Source: Clostridiales bacterium
GTDB taxonomy: Bacteria; Bacillota; Clostridia; Saccharofermentanales; Saccharofermentanaceae
Direction of reading: 5' to 3'
NCBI GenBank assembly: GCA_017617995.1
Contig: JAFZVE010000011.1
Location: 1 to 64,000 of the forward strand
Length of the DNA: 64,000 nucleotides
The number at the start of each line of letters is the position of its first letter. The stretch's first letter is position 1. This document shows, in pieces, positions 24,310-33,304 of this stretch. A program made the translations under genes and the position numbers. The notes beneath the pieces are model-generated. The model worked only from the letters and a program-made list of their open reading frames with translations. It ran no database searches and was not told the DNA's origin.

Positions 24310-24380
24310 AAAAACAGCTTTCTTGTGCTGTCCTCGGAGCGAAGCTCCTGCGGAGGCACGGTGAAAGCTGTTTTTTCATT
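24305..24380. repeat. Structured intergenic element, copy C (bidirectional terminator)
   Basis: A perfect 18-bp outer stem (24305-24322 with 24363-24380) whose left arm includes the stop codon of the YkuK-like gene. The core is TTGTGCTGTCCTCGGAGC-GAA-GCTCCTGCGGAGGCAC. T tracts on both strands suit the convergent genes. Confidence 0.85.
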
Positions 24381-24397
24381 TTCCGTATAACGTGTGA

Positions 24398-26902
24398 TTA
24401 CTCGAATAAACTGTCCGTATCTTCGACCGCCCTGATCGTGATGATGCACATTACCTGATCGTCGATGCTTCGTACATACCAGGCCCATGGTACTCCATCC
24501 ATAGTACACGTCTGTTTCCAGTACTCGGTTCCGCTAATAGTCACCTGTGTTTTCTCACTGAATTCCACCTTGACACCGAATCTTTTGAGGATACCTTCCA
24601 AGAGCGTCTGATTATCTTCGAGGTACTTCTCTTCGTTGTAATCCGGATGATCCGGTACGCCGAGTGACATGTTCAGGAATTGGACCATGATATACTCGCC
24701 CTGGTCACCGAGGAACATGTTCTCATAGAGGGTGCCGGCGATTCGGGTCTTATCTCTGTCATCTGTGGCGTCATCGATATCCTGTTCCTTATACTCCGGC
24801 AGGCTCTCCTCACTCACCTGCATCAGGCTATCCGGAATACACATCTTAATGCCCGCGTATTCGTTCGTATATTCTCCGCTCTTAGAATACTCACCTGCCA
24901 CATAATTCGTATCTTTCATCAGATTCTCACCTTCGTCCACTTCAGCAGCCGGCACATCTTTGATCGCGACGGGTTCTTCCTTCGGAGTGAATCCTTCGCC
25001 GTAGGAAAGACCGTATCCTCGCTCGAGGAAATACTCCTCTTTTCCGATCTTATTCATCGAGTCATACCACGGTTCAGGAAGTCTTCCCGTGAAATCGGCA
25101 CATCCGCAGAGCACATCGGAGATGCCCTTCCCTTCCGATCCCGGAAGATAGCACATCACGACAGCATCCCAGTTCTTATATTGGTCTTTATCCAGGATGA
25201 CCTGTCTGCCTGCGATGATACACGTAACGGTAGGTTTACCCAGTGCTTTTGCCTCGTTGATCGCATCCTGATTTCCCGGAAGTCCGTGATCGCCGCAGAG
25301 CTTAAGATCGAGCGTGTCACCGAACCATTCGGCATATGCATCTTCTCCCACACAAAGAAGGACGACATCCGCCTGATCCGCTTCATTCGGATCCGTGATC
25401 ACTTCGATCCCGTAGTCAGAGGCGTATCTTTCGAATGCTTCACGGATCGTCGTCACACCCTGGATCTCGCTCTTATAGCTCATGTTCCAGCCCATCGTCC
25501 AGCCGCCGCACTGCGCACGCGGATTATTGGAAGCGGGGCCCATGACATAGACCTTCGTCCCTTCCTTAAGAGGCAATGTATCGTTCTCATTCTTTAGAAG
25601 GACGAGGCTCTCCTCGACGAGTTTCTCGGCGACGGCTCGATATTCCATCGAGCCGACTTCGTCTGCTTCCGTCTGCAGATCCGTATAGAAAGGATCGTCG
25701 AATAATCCCATATCTTTCTTGACCTGAATGATCCGGGTCACGGCCTCGTCGATCCTCTCCATCGAGATCTTTCCGCTTTCTACCGCATCGATGATGATGC
25801 TTCTCGCATCGTCGTAACGGACGCCTTCCATGAGAAGATCGATACCGCAGTTGATCGCCGAGATGACCTGCTCTTCGTATGTCTCGGGAGACGTATTCTG
25901 GATAGCCATGCTGTCGCTCATGATGACGCCGGTAAATCCCATCTCGCTTCGAAGTTTCCCGATGTACTCTGCGTTCTCGTGCATCTTCGTTCCGTTCAGC
26001 GAAGAGTAGCTGACCATGATGAACTGCACTCCCGCATCGATCTGCGCCTGATAGACCTTCAGAAGTTCTGCGATCTCCTCCTCTGTCAGTCTCGCATCTC
26101 CACGGTCGATGAGGCGATCATAATCCGAATTTTCCCCCGTCCCGAAAAGCACATTTCCTTCGCCGAAGAAGTGCTTCGCCGTGGCGAGTACGCCACCATC
26201 GAGAAGGCCCTTCGTGTAGGCAGTGCTGAGCCTCGTGATCGTCTGAAGATCCGAGCTGTAGCACTCGTAGTTTCTTCCCCATCTCGGGTCATCGGACTGC
26301 GCGACACACGGATACAGGTTCCACAGCATGTGACATCTCTTCGCTTCTTCTGCCGTGACCCGTCCCATCTGGTAGGCAAGCTCTTCGTTATTGGCCGCAC
26401 CGATTCCGATGTTATGCGGGAAATACACGGCATCGATACAGTAACCTACACCATGCACATCATCCTGTGCCACGAGATACGGGATCCCGGCTTCGGACTC
26501 GATCGCTTCCCTCTGGTACGCATCGACCATCTCCCGCCATTCTTCCTCGGTGAACATGCCTTCGTCGGCATATAAACTTCCGTAGCAGTATGTGCGAAAC
26601 GGCTTTTCCTCGTCCTCACTGACCATATACGAGATCGGCTGCACCATCTGGGCGGCCTTCTGCTCAAGTGTCAGTACAGAGGTGATCTCCTCCGGCGTCA
26701 TGGTCGCGTACCACTGATACTTGTAGTCGTACTGATCAGCCGGGAAAGGGATCGTTGATTCAGACGCCCCGGAGATTTCCGATCCAGAATCCGATACGGA
26801 CGAATCCGTTCCCGTCACTCCTTCTGTCTCCCCGGTCTTCGCCTTACATGCTGTCGAAAAGAGCATCGCAAAAACCAGTAATGCTGCGGTCGTTTTCTTC
26901 AT
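24398..26902 (-). CDS. Lipoprotein glycoside hydrolase family 3 (beta-glucosidase-like)
   Basis: An 834-residue surface lipoprotein (lipobox FSTAC, residues 15-19) that should release sugars from beta-linked oligosaccharides. The GH3 N-terminal barrel is recognised by GIPYLVAQDDVHGVG, ATAKHFFGEG and the nucleophile region GVIMSDSMAIQ; Ser replaces the Trp of the usual SDW. The C-terminal alpha/beta sandwich has LVLLKNENDTLPL and ends with GYGLSYGEG. About 170 extra residues follow, including a beta-rich domain (KMCIPDSLMQ onward) absent from ordinary GH3 enzymes, perhaps for anchoring or binding. It is first in a run of leftward lipoprotein genes. Confidence 0.93.
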   Translation of the reverse strand: MKKTTAALLVFAMLFSTACKAKTGETEGVTGTDSSVSDSGSEISGASESTIPFPADQYDYKYQWYATMTPEEITSVLTLEQKAAQMVQPISYMVSEDEEKPFRTYCYGSLYADEGMFTEEEWREMVDAYQREAIESEAGIPYLVAQDDVHGVGYCIDAVYFPHNIGIGAANNEELAYQMGRVTAEEAKRCHMLWNLYPCVAQSDDPRWGRNYECYSSDLQTITRLSTAYTKGLLDGGVLATAKHFFGEGNVLFGTGENSDYDRLIDRGDARLTEEEIAELLKVYQAQIDAGVQFIMVSYSSLNGTKMHENAEYIGKLRSEMGFTGVIMSDSMAIQNTSPETYEEQVISAINCGIDLLMEGVRYDDARSIIIDAVESGKISMERIDEAVTRIIQVKKDMGLFDDPFYTDLQTEADEVGSMEYRAVAEKLVEESLVLLKNENDTLPLKEGTKVYVMGPASNNPRAQCGGWTMGWNMSYKSEIQGVTTIREAFERYASDYGIEVITDPNEADQADVVLLCVGEDAYAEWFGDTLDLKLCGDHGLPGNQDAINEAKALGKPTVTCIIAGRQVILDKDQYKNWDAVVMCYLPGSEGKGISDVLCGCADFTGRLPEPWYDSMNKIGKEEYFLERGYGLSYGEGFTPKEEPVAIKDVPAAEVDEGENLMKDTNYVAGEYSKSGEYTNEYAGIKMCIPDSLMQVSEESLPEYKEQDIDDATDDRDKTRIAGTLYENMFLGDQGEYIMVQFLNMSLGVPDHPDYNEEKYLEDNQTLLEGILKRFGVKVEFSEKTQVTISGTEYWKQTCTMDGVPWAWYVRSIDDQVMCIITIRAVEDTDSLFE

Positions 26903-26925
26903 GTTCTCTGCCTCCTGTTAATAAT

Positions 26926-28575
26926 TCAAAATGTGCCATCCACGTACTCGATCAGCATATCCGGGATGTACTGATAGTGATGGCTCTTATAGAGCTTATC
27001 CTTCGCCATCGGAGAGGATGGATCGCACTTCGCGTTGATTCTTTCAGCGAGGTGTACGATGCTCTGTGTCGTGGAATCACCATCCTCGAAATACTCTTCG
27101 TAATCCACATCTTCATCCGATCCGGCTGTGATGAAGACACGCTTGCTGACCGAATCATTTCGATCGAGATATCCGTAGTCATTCGCCTGCTGTGAATAGT
27201 CGCTCATCTCGCGGGAATACGGGGACCAGAACGCGGGACTTCCGATGATGTAGCATCCGAAAGGCTGGTTCTCATACAGGTCACTGTTGCAGAGTGCGTA
27301 GTGGGCGAAAACACCTCCGAGCGAGTGTCCGAAAAGCGTCGAGTTCTCGTAGTCGATCGCATAGATCTCACCCAGATACGGCATGAGGTTATCCGTGATG
27401 AAATCGAGGAACTTATCCTTGCCTTCACAGAAAAGTGCAGAGCGCTCCATGTTATCGGAATTGCAGATATTGTAGTCCTGTCCGATGGAGATCAGGATCT
27501 GCGGTTTCGCACGACCTTCTTCCATCTCCTTAAGAAGTTTCTCGATGTCGTTAAAGCGCCAGACCGCATCTGTCAGCACCAGTGCCGGGAGAGCGGAATG
27601 TTCGGATAGATCCCCCGCATCATCCACACCGTCTGACGCCGACGCACCACCGTCGCCGGCAAGTGCTTTTCGCGCAGATTCACAGCCCTTCGGGATCGCC
27701 ACGTGCACCACAAGTTTGCGATCCAGTTCTTCGTCATAGAAAGTGTACTCCGTGACCTGATCCTTGATGGTCTCGATCTTCTCTTTATCAAGTTCCCAGG
27801 AAAGATCGAACTGCTGATTCTGAAGGTTCTGATAATACTCGTCGATAAGCTGATCGCAGGTTCCGGAAGGAAGTTCCTGATACGACTTGTTCTCCTTGGC
27901 TTCGAAAATCCGGACGATATCCTCTTTCCACATCTCTTCGTCGAAATCCGTTCCGAAGAAGAAATACTGATACTTGTCCTTCCTGTATTCTTCCAGGATC
28001 TGCGGGAGCTTGTCCTTCAGATCCTGAAGATCCATAAGCTCCTGGCAGACCAGCGTATCCCCTTCTAAAACGTAGTACCATCCATACATTCCCACATCTT
28101 CCAGGGGAAGGGATATCATCGTTCCGTAATGGCGCCCGTCCACAACGAAACCTCGGATATACGAAGTACAATTCGCTTTGTACTCTTCGAGTTCCTCATC
28201 CGTCCATCCCGCATAGGTTTCCGGGTGCTCTTCGATATCCCGGAGCACGTCTTCTTTTTCACATATCTCGAAATAGACGCCGTCCTGATACGCTGCCAGT
28301 TTCTCGTTACTTCCCGCAACTTTATTCCATGGTTCATCAAGAACGGTCAGCGGACCTTCCGTCACACTATCGAGTTCTTTTGCCGTCATATGATTCGTAA
28401 GCTTGACCGCTGTCTGTGAAGAAAGACTCTCCCCTGCCACCAGACCCTCTACGGAGACTTCCGATCCATCGTTGTTCTTATCTTTTGCACTGCATCCGCA
28501 CATGCAAAAGCACTGCGCCGATAAAATCGAGCACAGTGCCACAGTTGCGATTCTTGCTGTCTTTTTCATGTCCAT
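26926..28575 (-). CDS. Lipoprotein esterase, alpha/beta hydrolase (COG2819-like)
   Basis: A 549-residue lipoprotein with a Cys-rich signal region (FCMCGCS lipobox). The N-terminal 250 residues are of unknown type. The C-terminal alpha/beta hydrolase has the nucleophile elbow STLFGHSLGGVFAHYAL, an oxyanion-region IGQDYN, acid region TAGSDEDVDYE and a late His (SHHYQYIPDM), as in Fes/IroE-like esterases. It probably removes ester substituents from plant polymers or siderophores outside the cell. The ATG at 28575 has AAGGGA 6 nt upstream. It sits 23 nt from the GH3 gene, consistent with co-expression. Confidence 0.85.
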   Translation of the reverse strand: MDMKKTARIATVALCSILSAQCFCMCGCSAKDKNNDGSEVSVEGLVAGESLSSQTAVKLTNHMTAKELDSVTEGPLTVLDEPWNKVAGSNEKLAAYQDGVYFEICEKEDVLRDIEEHPETYAGWTDEELEEYKANCTSYIRGFVVDGRHYGTMISLPLEDVGMYGWYYVLEGDTLVCQELMDLQDLKDKLPQILEEYRKDKYQYFFFGTDFDEEMWKEDIVRIFEAKENKSYQELPSGTCDQLIDEYYQNLQNQQFDLSWELDKEKIETIKDQVTEYTFYDEELDRKLVVHVAIPKGCESARKALAGDGGASASDGVDDAGDLSEHSALPALVLTDAVWRFNDIEKLLKEMEEGRAKPQILISIGQDYNICNSDNMERSALFCEGKDKFLDFITDNLMPYLGEIYAIDYENSTLFGHSLGGVFAHYALCNSDLYENQPFGCYIIGSPAFWSPYSREMSDYSQQANDYGYLDRNDSVSKRVFITAGSDEDVDYEEYFEDGDSTTQSIVHLAERINAKCDPSSPMAKDKLYKSHHYQYIPDMLIEYVDGTF

Positions 28576-28671
28576 TACACGTCCCTTCGTCATTTCTCAT
28601 CTTGATGGTAGCATCGCAACAAGAATTCCTAAGGGAGGTTTTATGGATTTTGTGTGGAGAGATATTTCACG

Positions 28672-30024
28672 TCAGGTAACGATCGTAGAATAAGAAGCGA
28701 TCTCTTCGCCTGTCATCGCATCGACATATACCACTTCCGATGCCCGGCTACGGTAGCCGTAGTATACCAGTTTCACCTCTCCATCTTCTTCATGAATGAT
28801 CAGTTCCGCGTTTGAGAGATTATGGTCGGCCATCACCTGATCCGCCGTCACTCCCGGCGTCGTCGAGAAGCCTTCCGGGATCTGAAGGAGATTGATATTG
28901 ATTGTCGTGTAGGGTCTCCAGTAACTGCTGATCATGCGGACAAATGCACTTTGCACTGGTACACCCTGATAGCACTGTTTGAAGTCATAGGTGACATCGC
29001 CCATGGCGTCATATGCAATCTCGAATTCCAGCTGTTCGAACTGATCGGCATAGCCGAGGATGTTCCGGAGCGACGCGAGACAGAGATACGCCTCGCCGGC
29101 GGTATCGACACGCGGATCCGAGAACTGCCCGCCGAGGAGGTATCCGACCCACGGACCTTCCGAACGGTCATAGATGAGCATGTCATCCGGATACGGATCG
29201 AAGAACACGATATCGTCGAAATATTCGAATATGTACCAGGCACCTTCGGAGCCTTCCAGATCTTCATAGTAATAACCGACATTATCGGGCCAGATATACC
29301 CGTCATCGAGAGAGAGAAGATCCGTCAGACCGATGCTGTCATACATGTTTCTCGCGACGCGGAGAACCTCGCGCAGGATCATCGTTCTGTCCTGCTCGGT
29401 AAAGGTAGCTGTCAGGATCACGTACTGACTTCTTTCGAAGGGGCGTGTGACTTTGCCCGAGGGATCGATGAGCGATTCATCAGAGCTCGACCAGGTCACC
29501 GAGATGCCTTCGATCTCATCCGGAAGATAGAGATCTTTCGTGATATTCATCGGCGGCTCATCTGTGATGATCTTGAGATATTTTTCCCTGGCATTCTGCA
29601 TCGCATCGGTCGTACCGCCGGATTCTTCATAATACCCTTCAAGGATAAAGATCGGATCTGATCCGCTCTTATACCCTGCAAGAGGAATCTCTTTTTCCTC
29701 TCCGTCGATATAGACATTCAGTGTACCCTCCGCATCGTCGGTACCGTTCGCAGAAGGTGCCACCGTCGTTCCCGGATCGCTGGTATCGTCAGTGTTCTGC
29801 GTATCATCTGAACTCTGCGCTGCATCCGTATCCTGCGATTCTCTTCCTCGCGTGTCCGCCGTCTCCTCCGGTTCGGTCGTTTCCTCCTCCGTATCGGAGG
29901 TCGACTTCGTATTCGGTTTCATTCCGGAGTTCATATTCTTTTTCTTCGTGGTTTCTTCCTTCGTTGCGCATGCCGTCGTGCTGAGCATCAGCACCGCCAT
30001 ACATCCTGCCAAAAACTTCTTCAT
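28672..30024 (-). CDS. Lipoprotein with Ig-like and PepSY/FTP-like regions
   Basis: A 450-residue lipoprotein (lipobox LSTTAC). A Thr/Glu/Asp-rich linker covers about residues 22-105. Residues about 140-220 (DLYLPDEIEGISVTWSSSD, LIDPSGKVTRP) match the atrophied bacterial Ig pattern. The C-terminal part (YQGVPVQSAFVRM, then VYVDAMTGEEI) resembles the FTP/PepSY inhibitory domains of protease propeptides. No catalytic motif is present. The second ATG (30024) is chosen because AAGGAG lies 8 nt upstream. It is probably a cell-surface binding or regulatory protein. Confidence 0.75.
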   Translation of the reverse strand: MKKFLAGCMAVLMLSTTACATKEETTKKKNMNSGMKPNTKSTSDTEEETTEPEETADTRGRESQDTDAAQSSDDTQNTDDTSDPGTTVAPSANGTDDAEGTLNVYIDGEEKEIPLAGYKSGSDPIFILEGYYEESGGTTDAMQNAREKYLKIITDEPPMNITKDLYLPDEIEGISVTWSSSDESLIDPSGKVTRPFERSQYVILTATFTEQDRTMILREVLRVARNMYDSIGLTDLLSLDDGYIWPDNVGYYYEDLEGSEGAWYIFEYFDDIVFFDPYPDDMLIYDRSEGPWVGYLLGGQFSDPRVDTAGEAYLCLASLRNILGYADQFEQLEFEIAYDAMGDVTYDFKQCYQGVPVQSAFVRMISSYWRPYTTININLLQIPEGFSTTPGVTADQVMADHNLSNAELIIHEEDGEVKLVYYGYRSRASEVVYVDAMTGEEIASYSTIVT

Positions 30025-30104
30025 ATACATGTCTCCTTCACGCTTCCTACATGAATCTGTATATTAGACGACCGACATATGTATTTCGTTACAATTTTTT
30101 CGCT

Positions 30105-31088
30105 TCATTTCCATTCCAGTGTAGTTCTTTTCAGGATCCTGTGACCATAGACGATCTGAATCACACAGGCATCCGCCTCTTTCCCTTCCGGATCCTCTTG
30201 GAATACTTTCCGGACATCTTCTTTCGACAATTCATCCAGGGCCGCCTGGATCAGCTGGTCGGACTGTGTTTCTGTGAGATTATCCGAAACATAAAGGAAT
30301 ATCTGCATCTCGTACTGTCCCGCTTTTTCAAGGGAACCGTAATAGAACCTCTCGACCGGATATGCTGCATTTACAGTGTTTTCAAATACATCCACGACTT
30401 CAGCACTGTCGGGATCCGGCGTCCACACAGGAAGAAGGACTTCTCTTGATTCGATATCCACGACCTGTACGGGAGAAATACTTTCCAGAAGAACGGTCCA
30501 GTCAATGGAGGGATCATCGTAGACATACACGATTCCGTCTTTGTCGCAGAAACGGATATTCTCACTAAGATCATACACGCTGCCGGAAAGGATATCCGAT
30601 CTTCCGGAAAAAGGTGCCGATGCAAAATCACGAAGGACAAATTCCCCGCCCAGGTTATTCCGCCATACTTCATACGAAAGATCCGGATTAGTGGAATACT
30701 CGTATAGAGTCTCTTCATCGTATCGGAACGAGAAGGACACGGAAGCGTATACCTTCTTTGAAAAAAGAATCGAGAATACATCATTGTTCGCCGCAAGTGC
30801 CGGGAAAATGACGGATACGACGATCTTGTCCATCGCGTCTTTCTCGAGTTTCTTGGAAAGGAGAATATCGATACTCAGATTATCGCTTGCTTTCCCATAC
30901 ATATACTCGATCCTTGTCACGGAAGGATCAGATGCGATTGCATTTCCCAGTTCATCCAGCGGCTCCCGGTGATCCACCTCAAAGACCTCTATGGTATAGC
31001 CCGGTCTGGAATGGCCTCTGTGGTAACATCCGGAAAGCAATATCAAGGCACTTAGAACGATGACTCCGATTTTCTGATACTTTTTCAT
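30105..31088 (-). CDS. Lipoprotein of unknown function, linked to a two-component system
   Basis: A 327-residue lipoprotein (lipobox LILLSGC). The rest is a mix of alpha and beta segments without a motif I recognise (for example IEYMYGKASDNLSIDILLSKKL). The ATG at 31088 has GAGGTG upstream. It follows the histidine kinase gene by 15 nt, so it belongs to that operon and could be a target or accessory sensor of the pathway. Confidence 0.75.
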   Translation of the reverse strand: MKKYQKIGVIVLSALILLSGCYHRGHSRPGYTIEVFEVDHREPLDELGNAIASDPSVTRIEYMYGKASDNLSIDILLSKKLEKDAMDKIVVSVIFPALAANNDVFSILFSKKVYASVSFSFRYDEETLYEYSTNPDLSYEVWRNNLGGEFVLRDFASAPFSGRSDILSGSVYDLSENIRFCDKDGIVYVYDDPSIDWTVLLESISPVQVVDIESREVLLPVWTPDPDSAEVVDVFENTVNAAYPVERFYYGSLEKAGQYEMQIFLYVSDNLTETQSDQLIQAALDELSKEDVRKVFQEDPEGKEADACVIQIVYGHRILKRTTLEWK

Positions 31089-31103
31089 ACTGCACACCTC
31101 ATT

Positions 31104-32564
31104 TCAGATGGAAGGAAGATCGATCGTGGCCAGGACATCTTCCCCGTCGTTCTCCATTCGGCAGGATCCGCCCTGTTTCTCGAGGATCAGCTTCGCAAGG
31201 TAAAGCCCCAGACCGGATCCTCCGCTTCTGCGGTTTCTTGATTTATCCGTCCGGTAGAAAGGCTCGAACAGATGCCCGATATCGTCCTCATCGATATTTA
31301 CACCGGTGTTTCGGATCAGGACGCGGATCGTCTTACCGGATTCTGCTTTCTCCGCATCGACGCATACCACCGCGCCCTCTGTCGAATAGAATACCGCATT
31401 ACTTAAGAATGCCCCGATCGCGATAGACGTGAGTTCTTTGTTCCCTTTAAAGAGAAGTCCGTCCGGAGTATTCTCCAGATTCAATTCCATCTTAATCCCG
31501 CGCACTTCAAAGAGTTCCTCGCACTCTTCCATCTTCTCCTCGAGGATCTGTGCCATGTCCGTCCTTCCGGATGCGATCTCCAGCCCCGACTGCATGCGGG
31601 ATGCCATCAGGATCTCGTTAATGAGACTCTCCATCCGCTTGACCGTGCCCAGAAGTTTCGGAAGATAAACTTCATGATCCGTATAGGGCTCGATGCCCTC
31701 GATCATGCCGCGAAGCTGCCCTTCGAGAACCGTAACAGGTGTCTTCAGCTCATGTGATGCCGCGGAGAAGAACATATCCTTCTGACTCTCGAGTTCTTCC
31801 CGACGGGTGACTTCTTCTTCGAGTTCATCGTTCTTCTCCTGAAGCGAATGGATATTTTTATCGAGAGCATCGGCCATCGCATCGAGATCCCGTGCCAGAT
31901 CACCGATCTCGTCCTGCCTTTTTGAAGCGCATTTCCTGCTGAAATCCATCTTCGCCATAGAACGTGAAACCTTACTTAATTCCTTCACGGGTTTGGCAAA
32001 GAGACGCGTATAGATGAAGGAACACAGAAGCGATAGAACCGTGATAACCAGGATCATCACCGGCAGGCTCTTGCGGATCGCGAGCGGCATGACGTTTACT
32101 TTCGAATCATTGGAGAAATAGACCAGCCTGTAACGGAGATTCCCGTCCTGCCATACAGAAGACTCGGAGAAATATCGGAAATCGAACGACCCCATATTAT
32201 CCTTCTCCGTGAGTCTCTCCATACGCGCCGCCACTTCTTCTTCCGTCTTAAGGGCAAGCTTCGAATTCGTATCGGCGAAGACCCGGTAATCGGGACTGTA
32301 ACTCTCCGCCATATAGATCGCGACATCGATACCCGTATCGGAGATAAAATCATCGATCACCGCTCCGCCTTCTTCTTCGGTGATACCACGGAGTTCCTTG
32401 ACCAGACCATAAGCATTCATGTAGTCCTCGTCGACAGTCGAGCGGTATGTACCCGGCGTACTGAAATACAGAGCGATACAGATCAGCACACCGGCGATGA
32501 TCTGCACGACAAAAGTAATCAGGAACACCTTCACTGACAGGCGGTTAAGGATCTTCTTTTGCAA
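31104..32564 (-). CDS. Sensor histidine kinase
   Basis: A 486-residue membrane kinase. A first membrane helix (about 12-33), an extracytoplasmic sensor (about 34-170) and a second helix (about 173-195) precede HAMP (LFAKPVKELSKVSRSM) and a coiled coil. HisKA follows with FFSAASHELKTPVTVLEG (phospho-acceptor His), then HATPase boxes LSNAV, SGGSGLGLYLAKLI. It starts at a TTG inside the end of the regulator gene with GGGGG upstream, overlapping by 20 nt, so the pair is translationally coupled. The stimulus is probably a cell-envelope one. Confidence 0.93.
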   Translation of the reverse strand: MQKKILNRLSVKVFLITFVVQIIAGVLICIALYFSTPGTYRSTVDEDYMNAYGLVKELRGITEEEGGAVIDDFISDTGIDVAIYMAESYSPDYRVFADTNSKLALKTEEEVAARMERLTEKDNMGSFDFRYFSESSVWQDGNLRYRLVYFSNDSKVNVMPLAIRKSLPVMILVITVLSLLCSFIYTRLFAKPVKELSKVSRSMAKMDFSRKCASKRQDEIGDLARDLDAMADALDKNIHSLQEKNDELEEEVTRREELESQKDMFFSAASHELKTPVTVLEGQLRGMIEGIEPYTDHEVYLPKLLGTVKRMESLINEILMASRMQSGLEIASGRTDMAQILEEKMEECEELFEVRGIKMELNLENTPDGLLFKGNKELTSIAIGAFLSNAVFYSTEGAVVCVDAEKAESGKTIRVLIRNTGVNIDEDDIGHLFEPFYRTDKSRNRRSGGSGLGLYLAKLILEKQGGSCRMENDGEDVLATIDLPSI

Positions 32565-33228
32565 CTTTATACCCCCGACCGCGCACGGTCTCGATGACGT
32601 TTCCGGCTTCGCCGAGCTTATGTCTCAGGTTCTTGATATGACTGTCCACGATCCTTTCGTCGACAAAAGCACTGTAGTCCCAGAGCATGTCGAGTAACAT
32701 CTCTCTCGTGAACACCCGCCCCGGATGCTTCAGAAGCAGTGCCAGAAGATCAAACTCGCGAGCAGTCAGTTCCACTTTCTTTCCTGCCGCGAAGACCTCC
32801 ATCGTATCCGCATTCATCGAGATATCACCGTACACGACAAGAGACGCTGCTTTTGCCGGATCGGCGGCACCCTCACGCCGCAGGACTGCGCGCACCTTCC
32901 GTAGCAGGACCGGCATGGAGAAAGGCTTCGTGACATAGTCATCCGCCATCACATCGTAGCCTTTAAGGAGCGACTTCTCATCACCCAATGCCGACAGGAA
33001 AATCACCGGCACATCCGCCTGCTTCTTGATGACCTCGCACACCCCGTACCCGTCGATCTTCGGGATCATGATGTCGAGGAGCACCAGATCGTACCGATCC
33101 TTCGCAAAGAGTGCGATCGCCGCGACGCCGTCCTCAGCCGACGCGACATCGTACCCCTCGTTTCGGAGATAGTTTCCGAGGAGCTCACGAATTTCCGGTT
33201 CATCTTCAACAACAAGTATCTTTTTCAT
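32545..33228 (-). CDS. OmpR-family response regulator
   Basis: A 227-residue regulator: receiver domain with EDEP acidic pair, phospho-acceptor in LVLLDIMIPKIDG and Lys in DDYVTKPFSMPVL, then an OmpR winged helix (ELTAREFDLLALLLKHPGRVFTREMLLDML, VDSHIKNLRHKLG). The ATG at 33228 lacks a ribosome site. A TATAAT with a CAGACA -35 (17-nt spacer) ends 6 nt upstream, so the transcript may be nearly leaderless. It heads the operon with the kinase and a lipoprotein. Confidence 0.93.
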   Translation of the reverse strand: MKKILVVEDEPEIRELLGNYLRNEGYDVASAEDGVAAIALFAKDRYDLVLLDIMIPKIDGYGVCEVIKKQADVPVIFLSALGDEKSLLKGYDVMADDYVTKPFSMPVLLRKVRAVLRREGAADPAKAASLVVYGDISMNADTMEVFAAGKKVELTAREFDLLALLLKHPGRVFTREMLLDMLWDYSAFVDERIVDSHIKNLRHKLGEAGNVIETVRGRGYKVAKEDP

Positions 33229-33304
33229 GGTTTCATTATATAGCAGGATTATGGATTTTGTCTGGATATTCACTTCTGAAAACCGAAGGCTCTGTCAAAA
33301 TTCC

